Positions 25,076-33,611 of a DNA stretch of 46,182 bases are shown here, in pieces. The stretch covers positions 1-46,182 of the forward strand of contig NZ_VFTC01000039.1 in the NCBI RefSeq assembly GCF_007003975.1, read 5' to 3'. The DNA is from Mesorhizobium sp. WSM4306 (GTDB lineage: Bacteria > Pseudomonadota > Alphaproteobacteria > Rhizobiales > Rhizobiaceae). Under the pieces are notes generated by a model. That model saw nothing but the letters and a program-made list of their open reading frames with translations. It was not told the origin of the DNA and did no database searches. Made by a program: the position numbers and the translations under genes. Each line of letters starts with the position of its first letter. Position 1 is the first letter of the stretch.

Positions 25076-28000
25076 TTACTCGGCGGCCAGGGCCAGTTGC
25101 GGCCTCTCATTGTCCTGCACCGCCTCGCCCGCCGGCTCCTTTGCCTTCTTCGGTTCACGGCCGAAGAACAGCGCATAGCCGGCCGGCAGCACCAGGATGG
25201 TGAGCACGGTGGCGACCAGGATGCCTCCCATCATGGCATAGGCAAGCGGGCCCCAGAACACGGCGCGCGAGATCGGGATCAGCGCCAGCACCGCCGTCAT
25301 CGCGGTGAGCACGATCGGCCGGAAACGGCGCACGGCCGAGCCGATGATCGCCTCCGATCGGTCCATGCCTCTGGCGATGTCCTGGTCGATCTGGTCGACC
25401 AGGATGATCGAGTTGCGCATGATGATGCCGAGCAACGCGATGACGCCGAGAATGGCGACGAAGCCGAACGGCGCGCCGCTGATCAAAAGCGCCGCCGCCG
25501 CACCGATGATGCCGAGCGGGCCGGTGGCCAGCACCAGCATCGCTTTGCCGAAATGCTGCAGCTGGATCATCAAAAGCACGACGATGATGGCCAACATAAC
25601 CGGCGCCTTGGCGGCGATCGAGGCCTGGCTTTCGGCGGAATCCTCCGCACCGCCCTGGATCTCGATCTTGTAGCCGGGGGCGAGGCCGGCGCGCATGCCC
25701 TGCATATCGTTGTAGAGCTTGGTGACGACGTCGTTCGACTGCACGCCGTCCGGCAGCGTGGCGCGCACCGAGATGGTCGGCAGGCGGTCGCGCCGCCATT
25801 CGACGCCCTGCTCGAGCACCGGCACCACCTTGGCGACCTGCGACAGCGGCACGAAGCCACCGAAATCGGTCGGGATATAGACCGAGTCGACCGACGACAG
25901 CAGGTTGCGGCTGGCATCCGGTTCGCGGGCGACGATGGACACCGTCTCCTCGCCGTCGCGGAAGTCATCCAATGACGCGCCGGACATCGACGCCTGCAGC
26001 ATCTGGCGGATGCGCTGCGAGGTGACGCCGAGCGCCCGGGCGCGATCCTGATCGATGACCAGCTTCATCGCCGGCACCGGCTCCAGCCAGTCGTCATGGA
26101 CTGCGGCGAGCAGCGGATTTTCGGCGAACTTGGCCTTCACCTGATCGGCGAGGCGGCGCACTTCCTGGCGGTCAGGACCCATGACGCGCATCTGCACCGG
26201 CCAGCCGGTTGGCGGACCGAGGAACAGGCGGTCGACCTTGGAACGGATCGAGGGGAAATCCTGCGCGAGGATTGAGCGCAGCTTGAGGATCAGCCGCTCG
26301 CGCGCCGGCTCGTCATTGGCCATCACCAGGAGCTGGGCATAGTTCGGATTGCGCAATTGCTGGTCGAGCGGCAGGAAGAAGCGCGGCGCGCCCTCGCCAA
26401 TATAGGTGGCGATGAAGCGCTTGTCCTTGTCATCCATCATCCTCGATTCAAGCGCCTTGGCCTGCGTCTCGACCTCCTTGATCGAGGTTCCCTCTGGCAG
26501 CCAGAGATCGACCAGGATTTCGGGACGCGACGACTGCGGGAAGAAGTTCTGCGGGATGAACTGGAACGCCCACAGGCTGGTGGCGAAGGTGACCAGCGTC
26601 ATCACCAGAACGATGATGCGATGGCGCACCGCCCAGCCGACCGTGGCGCGCAGCCGCCGGTAGAAGCTGGTGTCGAAGGCATCGTGATGATTGCCGGCAT
26701 GCTTCCTCTGCTTGAGGATCATGTAGCCGAGCCACGGCGTGAAATAGACAGCGACGAACCAGGACACGACCAGCGCGATGCCGACGACATAGAACAGCGT
26801 GCGCACATATTCGCCGGCGGTCGAGGCGGCGAAGCCGACCGGGATGAAGCCGGCGGTGGTGATCAGCGTGCCGGTCAGCATCGGGAAGGCGGTCGAGGAA
26901 TAGGCGAAGCTCGCCGCCTCGATCTTGACCAGCCCCTCCTCCAGCTTGCGCTCCATCATCTCGACGACGATCATGGCGTCGTCGACGAGGAGACCCAGCG
27001 CAATGATCAGCGCGCCGAGCGAAATGCGCTGCAGATCGATGCCGAGCTCGTACATGATGGCGAAGGTCGCTGCCAGCACCAGCGGAATGGCGATGGCGAT
27101 GACCAGGCCGGAGCGCCAGCCGATCGACAGCAGCGAGACCGCAAGCACGATCAGCAGCGCTTCGCCGAGCGCCTCCATGAACTCCTTCACCGCATCGCGC
27201 ACGACTTCCGGCTGGTCGGAGATCTGGTCGACCGAAACGCCGTAAGGCAGCGCCTCTTCGAAGCGCTTGTATGTCGCCTCCACGTCCTTGCCGACATCGG
27301 TGACGTTGAAGCCCTTGGCCATGACGACGCCGACCTGGACGCTTTCGTGGCCGTTGAAGCGGTATTTGCGCTGATAGGGATCCTCGAGGCCGGAGGACAC
27401 GGTGGCGATGTCGCCGAGACGCGTCACCTGACCGCCGGCGCGCAGCCGCAGTTCCCTGATGTCTGCTGCCTTGGTGACGTCGCCTTCGACCGAGATGCGC
27501 ACCGAGCGCAGGCCGGTGTCGACGGAACCCGCCGGATCGACATTGTTCTGACCCTTGATGGCGCTCTGCAGGTCGGTCAGCGTCAGCCCGCGTTCGGCCA
27601 GCGCCTTGGACGAAATGTCGATATAGATCTTCTCCGGCTGGTCGCCGATGATGACGGCCTTCTCGACGCCCGGCGTCGTCAGCAGCATGTCGCGCGCCTG
27701 GATGGCGAACTTCTTCAGCTCGGGATAGGAGTAGCCGTCGCCGCTGATCGAATGCAGCGTGATGAAAGTGTCGCCGAACTCGTCGTTGAAATAGGGCCCG
27801 AGCAGGCCTTGCGGCAGGTCGCCTGAGATGTCGCCGACCTTCTTGCGCACCTGGTAGAAGGCGTCCTTCACCTCCTCGGCATTGGTGTCGCCCTTGATCT
27901 GGACGGTGATGATGGCGCTGCCGGCGCGGGTGTAGGAGCGGACGAAATCGAGATGCGGCGTTTCCTGCAGCTTGCGCTCGATCTTGTTGACGACCTGATC

Positions 28001-28216
28001 CTCCATCTCCTGGATCGAGGAGCCCGGCCAGATCGCCTGGACGACCATGACGCGGAAGGTGAAATCGGGGTCTTCCTTCTGGCCCATGCGCATCAGGCCG
28101 AGCCCGCCGGCAATGATGATCAGGCCGAACAGGAAGCGCGCGATGGAGGGATGGCCGATGGCCCAGCGCGAAAGATTGAAAGGCCGCTTTTCACTGCTGT
28201 CGTTGGTGGTGGTCAT
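25076..28216 (-). CDS. RND efflux pump inner-membrane transporter, AcrB-like
   Basis: This 1046-residue HAE-type RND permease is the expected length, with 12 helices and two large periplasmic loops. The proton-relay pair DD is visible at about residues 408-409 (ALGLLVDDAMIVVEMM). In the second relay segment the usual lysine region reads GIIMRNSIILVDQID. Start MTTTNDSSEKRPF at 28216 is chosen over an upstream in-frame ATG at 28261, which lacks a ribosome site. It is the last gene of tetR-adaptor-pump, but 251 bp separate it from the adaptor and no outer-membrane factor gene is next to it. Substrate unknown; several members export drugs or solvents. Confidence 0.92.
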   Translation of the reverse strand: MTTTNDSSEKRPFNLSRWAIGHPSIARFLFGLIIIAGGLGLMRMGQKEDPDFTFRVMVVQAIWPGSSIQEMEDQVVNKIERKLQETPHLDFVRSYTRAGSAIITVQIKGDTNAEEVKDAFYQVRKKVGDISGDLPQGLLGPYFNDEFGDTFITLHSISGDGYSYPELKKFAIQARDMLLTTPGVEKAVIIGDQPEKIYIDISSKALAERGLTLTDLQSAIKGQNNVDPAGSVDTGLRSVRISVEGDVTKAADIRELRLRAGGQVTRLGDIATVSSGLEDPYQRKYRFNGHESVQVGVVMAKGFNVTDVGKDVEATYKRFEEALPYGVSVDQISDQPEVVRDAVKEFMEALGEALLIVLAVSLLSIGWRSGLVIAIAIPLVLAATFAIMYELGIDLQRISLGALIIALGLLVDDAMIVVEMMERKLEEGLVKIEAASFAYSSTAFPMLTGTLITTAGFIPVGFAASTAGEYVRTLFYVVGIALVVSWFVAVYFTPWLGYMILKQRKHAGNHHDAFDTSFYRRLRATVGWAVRHRIIVLVMTLVTFATSLWAFQFIPQNFFPQSSRPEILVDLWLPEGTSIKEVETQAKALESRMMDDKDKRFIATYIGEGAPRFFLPLDQQLRNPNYAQLLVMANDEPARERLILKLRSILAQDFPSIRSKVDRLFLGPPTGWPVQMRVMGPDRQEVRRLADQVKAKFAENPLLAAVHDDWLEPVPAMKLVIDQDRARALGVTSQRIRQMLQASMSGASLDDFRDGEETVSIVAREPDASRNLLSSVDSVYIPTDFGGFVPLSQVAKVVPVLEQGVEWRRDRLPTISVRATLPDGVQSNDVVTKLYNDMQGMRAGLAPGYKIEIQGGAEDSAESQASIAAKAPVMLAIIVVLLMIQLQHFGKAMLVLATGPLGIIGAAAALLISGAPFGFVAILGVIALLGIIMRNSIILVDQIDQDIARGMDRSEAIIGSAVRRFRPIVLTAMTAVLALIPISRAVFWGPLAYAMMGGILVATVLTILVLPAGYALFFGREPKKAKEPAGEAVQDNERPQLALAAE

Positions 28217-28467
28217 CGGCGTCAGTCCAATTCGTTGATCGTGAGCGCATACCGTTGGCATGCGGCTTCAGGGAATTCCGATGCTGGCTTCCGGGCGGCG
28301 AGGCTTTCCGAGCGGGAGAGACTCTCATCGCGGTGGGACGCGTGGATCGATGCGGGGGAACTCGACCTTGGCGTCTCGACCATCGGGCACTCGCCGCCCG
28401 GAAACCTTGAATGCTTCACCAGCCTTTTCGCCGAAGCGACGATCAAGCCGGCTTCATGCGCCTGCCT

Positions 28468-29607
28468 TCAGCGCAGGGCCTTTGCGGCGTCGCCTTCCGC
28501 GGATGCGGCCTGCACCGCATCGCCGGTCAGCTTGACCTTGAGATTCTCGGTCATGAATTGAGTGCCGGCGGCAACGACGACATCACCCGGCTTGAGCCCG
28601 TCGGCGACACTGACGCCGTCGGCGGTAAACTCCGCTACCTTGACCGAGCGCTCGTGCACCGTTTCGCCGGCGCGATCGACGGTCCAGACAATCTTGCGAC
28701 CATCCTTTTCCGCCAGCGCGCTGAGCGGGATCGACACCATCTCCTGCTTCTTGGCCACCGAAGCCTCGATGTTGGCGGTCATGCCGAGCAGCACGCGCGG
28801 ATCGTCGGGCAGCGAGACACGAACGGCAAAGGTGCGCGACTGCTGGTCGGCGCTGCCGGCCACTTCGCGAACCTTGCCGGAGAGCTTCAGCGCATCGTCG
28901 GACCAGAAGCTGGCCGTGACATCCTTGCCTGGCTTGAAGGCGGCGATGTCCATTTCGGGAACCGCGATCAAGACTTCCTTTTCGCCGTCGACAGCAACTG
29001 TCATGACCGGCGTTCCGGCGCCGACCACCTGGCCGACATCGGCAGAGACTGCAGTCACGATGCCATTCTCGCTCGCCTTGAGATCGGTATACACGACCTG
29101 GTTCTGCGCTTGTGAAAGGGTCGAACGGGCGGCATCGCGCGTCGCCATGGCCTGGTTGTAGCTCAGCGTCGCCTGCTCGAGCTGCGACTTCGAGGTGAAG
29201 TTCTTGGCAAAAAGCTGCTCGGCGCGCTTGCGGGACAGATCGACCGTCTCGACCTGGCGCTCGGCGGCATCGAGGCTAGCCTTGGCGCTCTTGACCGAAA
29301 GCTCGTAGTCGGTGGAATCGATACGGGCGAGCACATCGCCCGATGTCACATGCTGGCCGATATCGACAAGGCGCTGGGTCACCTTGCCCGAGATGCGAAA
29401 GCCGAGATTCATTTCGGTACGGGCGCGCACCGAACCGGAATAGGCGAGTTCGCGGCTGTTTTGCGCCTGGCCGATCTCGACCACCTTGACCGGACGAATG
29501 ATGTCCTGGACTTCGGCCTTTTCCTGGCTGCAGGCGGCGAGCCCGAGCGTGGCGACGATCAGGCCGGCGGCCGGCAGCTTGCGTAGGATGGAACTGGACA
29601 AAGACAC
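28468..29607 (-). CDS. RND efflux periplasmic adaptor (membrane fusion lipoprotein)
   Basis: This 379-residue adaptor has a lipoprotein signal (LIVATLGLAACSQEK, Cys26 as the acylated residue). It also has a barrel-sandwich lipoyl segment (NLGFRISGKVTQRLVDIGQHV), a coiled-coil hairpin rich in A/L/Q (~95-180), and a C-terminal membrane-proximal domain ending GDVVVAAGTQFMTENLKVKLTG. The start is GTG with GGGAG eight bases before it. It docks the RND pump to an outer-membrane channel in the periplasm. tetR is 55 bp upstream on the same strand. The 251 bp to the pump gene hold no recognisable gene. Confidence 0.9.
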   Translation of the reverse strand: MSLSSSILRKLPAAGLIVATLGLAACSQEKAEVQDIIRPVKVVEIGQAQNSRELAYSGSVRARTEMNLGFRISGKVTQRLVDIGQHVTSGDVLARIDSTDYELSVKSAKASLDAAERQVETVDLSRKRAEQLFAKNFTSKSQLEQATLSYNQAMATRDAARSTLSQAQNQVVYTDLKASENGIVTAVSADVGQVVGAGTPVMTVAVDGEKEVLIAVPEMDIAAFKPGKDVTASFWSDDALKLSGKVREVAGSADQQSRTFAVRVSLPDDPRVLLGMTANIEASVAKKQEMVSIPLSALAEKDGRKIVWTVDRAGETVHERSVKVAEFTADGVSVADGLKPGDVVVAAGTQFMTENLKVKLTGDAVQAASAEGDAAKALR

Positions 29608-29662
29608 TTTTGTACTCCCGACTGGAGATGAATGGTCGACACCGGCGCCCGGCAGGCGGCGG

Positions 29663-30268
29663 TTATTTCAGGGCTTTGATGGCGTAATCGATGAGGTCGT
29701 CGGGCATCGCCCGATTGGTCTTGGCAAGGCACTGCGCCACCATTTGCGGGTGGCACAGAATGACGGTGGCGGCGCCGAAGCAGCGCGATGCGATGACCGG
29801 ATCCTGTTCCCGGAACTCGCCGGCCTCGATGCCTTGACGGATCACCTCGGCAAACAGGTCGTGAATGCTGTCGACATGCTTGTCGATGACGCCCCAGTCG
29901 CGCTCGAGCGCGACGATGACCATCTCGTGGACCTTCTGGTCGTCGAGCATGACTTCCAGTGTCATCTTGTACTGCGCATGCACATAGCGACGCAGCCGTT
30001 CCTCGGCGCTGATCGGCAGGTGGCAGATCGCGTAGGCCATATTGTAGCTGGCGAGGAGCATCCGGCCGCAGACAGCCTGGTGGATTTCGACCTTGGAGGC
30101 GAAAAAACGGTAGATGTTGGCCGGCGACATGCCGAGTTCGCGGGCGATATCGGCAACATTGGTCTTGCCGTACCCATAGTGGCGGAACAAGCGCTCGGCG
30201 CAGTCGAGAATGCGCGTGACATTCTCCTGGCGGGCGGCGTCGACCATAATGCTGGCGGCTTCGGACAT
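29663..30268 (-). CDS. TetR-family repressor of the efflux operon
   Basis: This 201-residue regulator has an N-terminal TetR helix-turn-helix (~20-65: ILDCAERLFRHYGYGKTNVADIA, then MSPANIYRFFASK). The effector domain contains YAICHLPISAEERLRRYVHAQYK and is typical of the AcrR-like group. It is the first gene of the efflux set, and a 19-bp imperfect inverted repeat begins 11 bp before its start codon, consistent with autorepression. Confidence 0.9.
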   Translation of the reverse strand: MSEAASIMVDAARQENVTRILDCAERLFRHYGYGKTNVADIARELGMSPANIYRFFASKVEIHQAVCGRMLLASYNMAYAICHLPISAEERLRRYVHAQYKMTLEVMLDDQKVHEMVIVALERDWGVIDKHVDSIHDLFAEVIRQGIEAGEFREQDPVIASRCFGAATVILCHPQMVAQCLAKTNRAMPDDLIDYAIKALK

Positions 30269-30278
30269 TAGCTCTCTG

Positions 30279-30324
30279 TCAATTAACGAGTGACGAATTT
30301 CAATTTTCGTCAGTCGTAAATTGA
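30279..30324. promoter_or_regulatory. Probable TetR operator, 19-bp inverted repeat
   Basis: TCAATTAACGAGTGACGAA (30279-30297) and TTCGTCAGTCGTAAATTGA (30306-30324) are inverted copies matching at 17 of 19 positions around an 8-bp spacer. The core TGACGAA/TTCGTCA is perfect. It lies directly upstream of tetR on the minus strand, where the promoter should be. Confidence 0.75.
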
Positions 30325-30433
30325 AAAGAGGGAGGTGTCAATGCGGATTCGACGTACGCGTATAATTGGTGACAGATGGTGACAGTGGGCGGAGCGTGCT
30401 GCCTCGGGCGATGATTGGCGGCCGCCTTATGAA

Positions 30434-30663
30434 TTCGTCATCTTAGGGCGAAGCAAGGAGCGTAGCGACGCAGCGCAGACCCTAGGATCCATGCCGGGAC
30501 GTCGGTCAAAAAGTGCTACGGATCAATAGCTTACGCTGGCCACACCAAGTCGCCATCCGCAGCAGCCATTCTCGCCCGCCGGAACACGGCCGCAAGGTCA
30601 CGGCATGGATCCTAGGGTTTCCGCGACGTCGCTTCGCGACTGCTCCACCCAGGATGACGAAGT
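30434..30663. repeat. Long inverted-repeat element between tetR and the acyl-CoA ligase
   Basis: The 445-bp gap contains two inverted arms about 65 bp long and 100 bp apart. The inner ends are perfect: CCCTAGGATCCATGCCG (30480-30496) and its reverse complement at 30601-30617. The outer parts (tcgtcat and atgacga) also match. This is the type of palindromic filler sequence common in rhizobia. No gene is seen in the gap, although several small frames cross it. Confidence 0.7.
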
Positions 30664-30713
30664 CGCGGAGGCCCGCGGCAAATTGTCGAAGCTGTGGCGA
30701 AGTGCCTCGCGAC

Positions 30714-32354
30714 CTAAGCCCCCTTCGCCATCTCGCGCAGCCGGAACTTCTGGATCTTCCCCGTCGATGTCTTCGGGATCTCCGCAAACACCACCGCCTT
30801 CGGCACCTTGAAACGGGCAAGCAAAGCGCGGCAGTGCTCGATGATCTCGGCCTCGCTCGCCGCCTTGCCAGGCTTCAGTTCGACATAGGCGACTGGCACC
30901 TCGCCCCATTTGTCGTCGGCCCTGGCGACGACACCGCAGGACGCTACAGACGGGTGCTTGTAGAGCGCGTCCTCGACCTCGATCGACGATATGTTCTCGC
31001 CACCGGAGATGATGATGTCCTTGGAGCGGTCCTTGAGCTGGATGTAGCCGTCGGGATGCATGACGCCGAGGTCGCCGGAATGGAACCAGCCGCCGGCGAA
31101 AGCCTCGTCGGTCGCCTTCCTGTTCTTGAGATAGCCCTTCATGACGATGTTGCCGCGGAACATGACCTCGCCGATGGTCTCGCCGTCGGCCGGCGTCTCT
31201 TGCATCGTTTCCGGATCCATCACCGTCAGGCCTTCAAGTGCGGCATAGCGCACGCCTTGCCTGGCTTTCTTCTGCGCCTTCGATCCCTTGTCGAGGTCGT
31301 CCCACGCGCCATGCCATTCGTTGACGACCGCCGGGCCATAGGTCTCGGTCAGGCCATAGAGATGGGTGACGGCAAAGCCGGCATCGGCCATGCCCGACAG
31401 CACGGCTTCCGGCGGCGGCGCGGCCGCCGTGTTGAAGGTGACGGTCTGCGGGAAGTGGCGCTTGTCCTCATCCCTGGCGTTGATCAACACCGACATGACG
31501 ACCGGCGCGCCGCAGAGATGAGTGACGCCGTGATCGGCGATGGCATCGTAGATCGGCTTCGGCCGCACCCAGCGCAGGCAGACATGGGTGCCGGCCTGGA
31601 CGGCGAGCGTCCACGGAAAACACCAGCCATTGCAGTGGAACATCGGCAGCGTCCAGAGATAGACGGCGTGCTTGGCCATGCCGGCATGGATGGTGTTGGT
31701 GTAGGCCATCAGGGCAGCGCCGCGATGGTGGTAGACAACGCCCTTCGGATTGCCTGTCGTGCCTGACGTGTAGTTGAGCGAGATCGCGTCCCATTCGTCG
31801 TCAGGCATCGACCAGGCATAGTTCTCGTCGCCGCCGGCGACGAAATCCTCATAGTCGATCGAGCCGATGCGCTCGCCCTTTGGATAGGATGCGTCGGCGG
31901 CATAGTCGGGATCGTCATAGTCGATGGCCAGCGGCTTGACCTTTGCCAGCGCCAGCGCCTGTTTGACGACGGCGGCAAATTCGCGGTCGACGATCAGCAC
32001 TTTGGTCTCGGCATGGTCGAGTTGGAAGGCGATGACGGCGGCGTCGAGGCGGGTGTTGAGCGAATGCAGCACCGCCTTGGTCATCGGCACGCCGAAATGC
32101 GCCTCCAGCATCGGCGGCGTGTTGGACAGCATGACGGTTACTGTATCGCCCTTGCCGATGCCGTGCTTCGACAGCGCCGAGGCGAGCTTCAGCGAGCGCC
32201 GCCAGAAGTCGCGATAGGTGATGCGCTGGCCGCCATGGATGATGGCGACATGGTCGGGATAGGTCCTTGCCGCGCGCTCCAGATAGGTGAGCGGCGTCAG
32301 CGGCTGGTGGTTGGCGGCGCTCTTGCCGAGATCCTGATCGTAGGGATTGCCCAT
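30714..32354 (-). CDS. AMP-forming acyl-CoA ligase (DmdB/AlkK-like)
   Basis: This 546-residue ANL-superfamily ligase activates a carboxylic acid to acyl-AMP and then acyl-CoA. Motifs are complete: the phosphate loop YTSGTTGNPKG, YGLTETYGP, GWFHSGDLGVMHPDGY with the Asp, and the catalytic Lys in KTSTGKIQKF. Length and style resemble medium-chain and methylmercaptopropionate-CoA ligases. The ATG at 32354 has GGGGAG six bases upstream; the longer frame to 32399 does not. It is divergent from the SorC regulator. The acid substrate cannot be deduced. Confidence 0.88.
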   Translation of the reverse strand: MGNPYDQDLGKSAANHQPLTPLTYLERAARTYPDHVAIIHGGQRITYRDFWRRSLKLASALSKHGIGKGDTVTVMLSNTPPMLEAHFGVPMTKAVLHSLNTRLDAAVIAFQLDHAETKVLIVDREFAAVVKQALALAKVKPLAIDYDDPDYAADASYPKGERIGSIDYEDFVAGGDENYAWSMPDDEWDAISLNYTSGTTGNPKGVVYHHRGAALMAYTNTIHAGMAKHAVYLWTLPMFHCNGWCFPWTLAVQAGTHVCLRWVRPKPIYDAIADHGVTHLCGAPVVMSVLINARDEDKRHFPQTVTFNTAAAPPPEAVLSGMADAGFAVTHLYGLTETYGPAVVNEWHGAWDDLDKGSKAQKKARQGVRYAALEGLTVMDPETMQETPADGETIGEVMFRGNIVMKGYLKNRKATDEAFAGGWFHSGDLGVMHPDGYIQLKDRSKDIIISGGENISSIEVEDALYKHPSVASCGVVARADDKWGEVPVAYVELKPGKAASEAEIIEHCRALLARFKVPKAVVFAEIPKTSTGKIQKFRLREMAKGA

Positions 32355-32499
32355 CCCGTTCTCCCCGAATTTTCTTTTGTTGAGAACTTCTAACCACACG
32401 TTCCGGCCACGTCACCATCAGCGATTCCCGACTGGGCACATTTGGCGCAATGATTATCCAGATTCGACGGGCAAGAAGGCATCGTGTACCCATGCCAGT

Positions 32500-32527
32500 T
32501 TGACTTTTGTCGAGAGCCGTGAATAAT
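32500..32527 (+). promoter_or_regulatory. Possible sigma-70 promoter of the SorC regulator
   Basis: TTGACT and AATAAT are spaced 16 bp apart on the plus strand, leaving a very short leader to the ATG at 32546. It lies in the 191-bp divergent gap with the acyl-CoA ligase. Suggestive only. Confidence 0.35.
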
Positions 32528-32545
32528 GTCAGCCGAGGAGACGGC

Positions 32546-33517
32546 ATGGCGATCCGACCGGCAGAACAGCTTATCCACAAGGCCGCATGGCTCTATTATG
32601 CCCATGGCCTGCGCCAGGACCAGGTCGCAAGCCAGCTTAACATTTCCCGCGCCTCGGTCGCCATGTATCTGCGCAAGGCGCGCGAGACCGGCATCGTCAA
32701 CATTTCGACCTCGACGCAGCTGTTCACCGACGACGTACTCGCCCGCCAGCTTGAGGACGCACTCGAACTCGACGCCGTCTGGATCGCGCCAGAGAACGAC
32801 TATGTCCTCGATCCATCGACAGACATTGCGGTGCTGGCGGCGAGCGTCTTTCTCGAACTGGTCAAGAAGGGCGACCGCATCGGCGTCGCCTGGGGCCGCA
32901 CCGTCTACACCATCGCCGACATCATGTCCTATGCCGACCTGCAGGATGTCACTGTGGTGCAGCTCTGCGGCAATCTCGGCGCGCCCTATTCCTACCGGCC
33001 AGACCAGTGCACGATGGAGATCGCCCGCCGACTCAACGCCAAGGGCCTGAATTTCTACGCGCCGCTGGTGCTGACGACGGAATTGCTGGCGCATGGGCTG
33101 CGGGCCGAGCCGGTGATCCGCGAGCAATTGGCCGATATCGGCAATTGCGATCTGGCGCTCTATTCGGTCGGCACCGTCGACGCCGACAGCCACGTCGTCA
33201 AATGCGGCGCGCTGAGCCCCGGCGAGATGGGGGTGTTGCGTGAGGCGGGTGCGGCCGGCGTCATCGCCGGCCAGATCATCGACGCCGCCGGCAAGGCGCT
33301 CGACTGCAGCTACAACCGCCGCGTCATCTCGGCCTCGCTCGCGTCGCTACGCCAGATCGAAAAACGCCTTATGGTGGTGCAGGAAGACAGCAAGTTCCAG
33401 CCGCTGCTGGCGGCACTCGCAGGCGGTCTGTGCACGCATCTGGTCGTGGGCGCCAGCATGGCGCGCCGGCTGCTCGACCATGCCGGAGCCAGTGCGGGGG
33501 CAAAAAAGGCTTCCTGA
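32546..33517 (+). CDS. SorC/DeoR-type sugar-responsive transcriptional regulator
   Basis: This 323-residue SorC-family protein has an N-terminal helix-turn-helix (~25-50, QDQVASQLNISRASVAMYLRKA) and a C-terminal sugar-phosphate-binding domain (~60-310). The latter has GDRIGVAWGRTVYTIADIM and ALYSVGTVDADSHV. Such regulators respond to phosphorylated sugars. ATG at 32546 chosen because GAGGAG is just before it; the TTG at 32507 is a weaker choice. It lies 94 bp before the fused aldolase/dehydrogenase gene on the same strand, so that gene is the first candidate target. Confidence 0.87.
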   Translation: MAIRPAEQLIHKAAWLYYAHGLRQDQVASQLNISRASVAMYLRKARETGIVNISTSTQLFTDDVLARQLEDALELDAVWIAPENDYVLDPSTDIAVLAASVFLELVKKGDRIGVAWGRTVYTIADIMSYADLQDVTVVQLCGNLGAPYSYRPDQCTMEIARRLNAKGLNFYAPLVLTTELLAHGLRAEPVIREQLADIGNCDLALYSVGTVDADSHVVKCGALSPGEMGVLREAGAAGVIAGQIIDAAGKALDCSYNRRVISASLASLRQIEKRLMVVQEDSKFQPLLAALAGGLCTHLVVGASMARRLLDHAGASAGAKKAS

Positions 33518-33611
33518 CAAACGAAATCCCTGCAGCCGGCGCATTGTCATTAAGGCGTCGCGGCATTCCTGTTCACAGCAACATCAAAGACAGCAAAGCG
33601 GACATAGCGAC

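Noticed and set aside
26357..27826. 489-residue plus-strand frame
   Set aside because: Antisense shadow of the RND pump; repeated charged low-complexity runs and no ribosome site.
28222..28446. Small minus-strand frame in the gap between adaptor and RND pump
   Set aside because: 74 residues, Ser/Arg-rich, no helix, no convincing ribosome site; treated as non-coding spacer.
30506..30909. Small frames between tetR and the acyl-CoA ligase
   Set aside because: They cross the long inverted repeat or the antisense end of the ligase and have low-complexity sequence.
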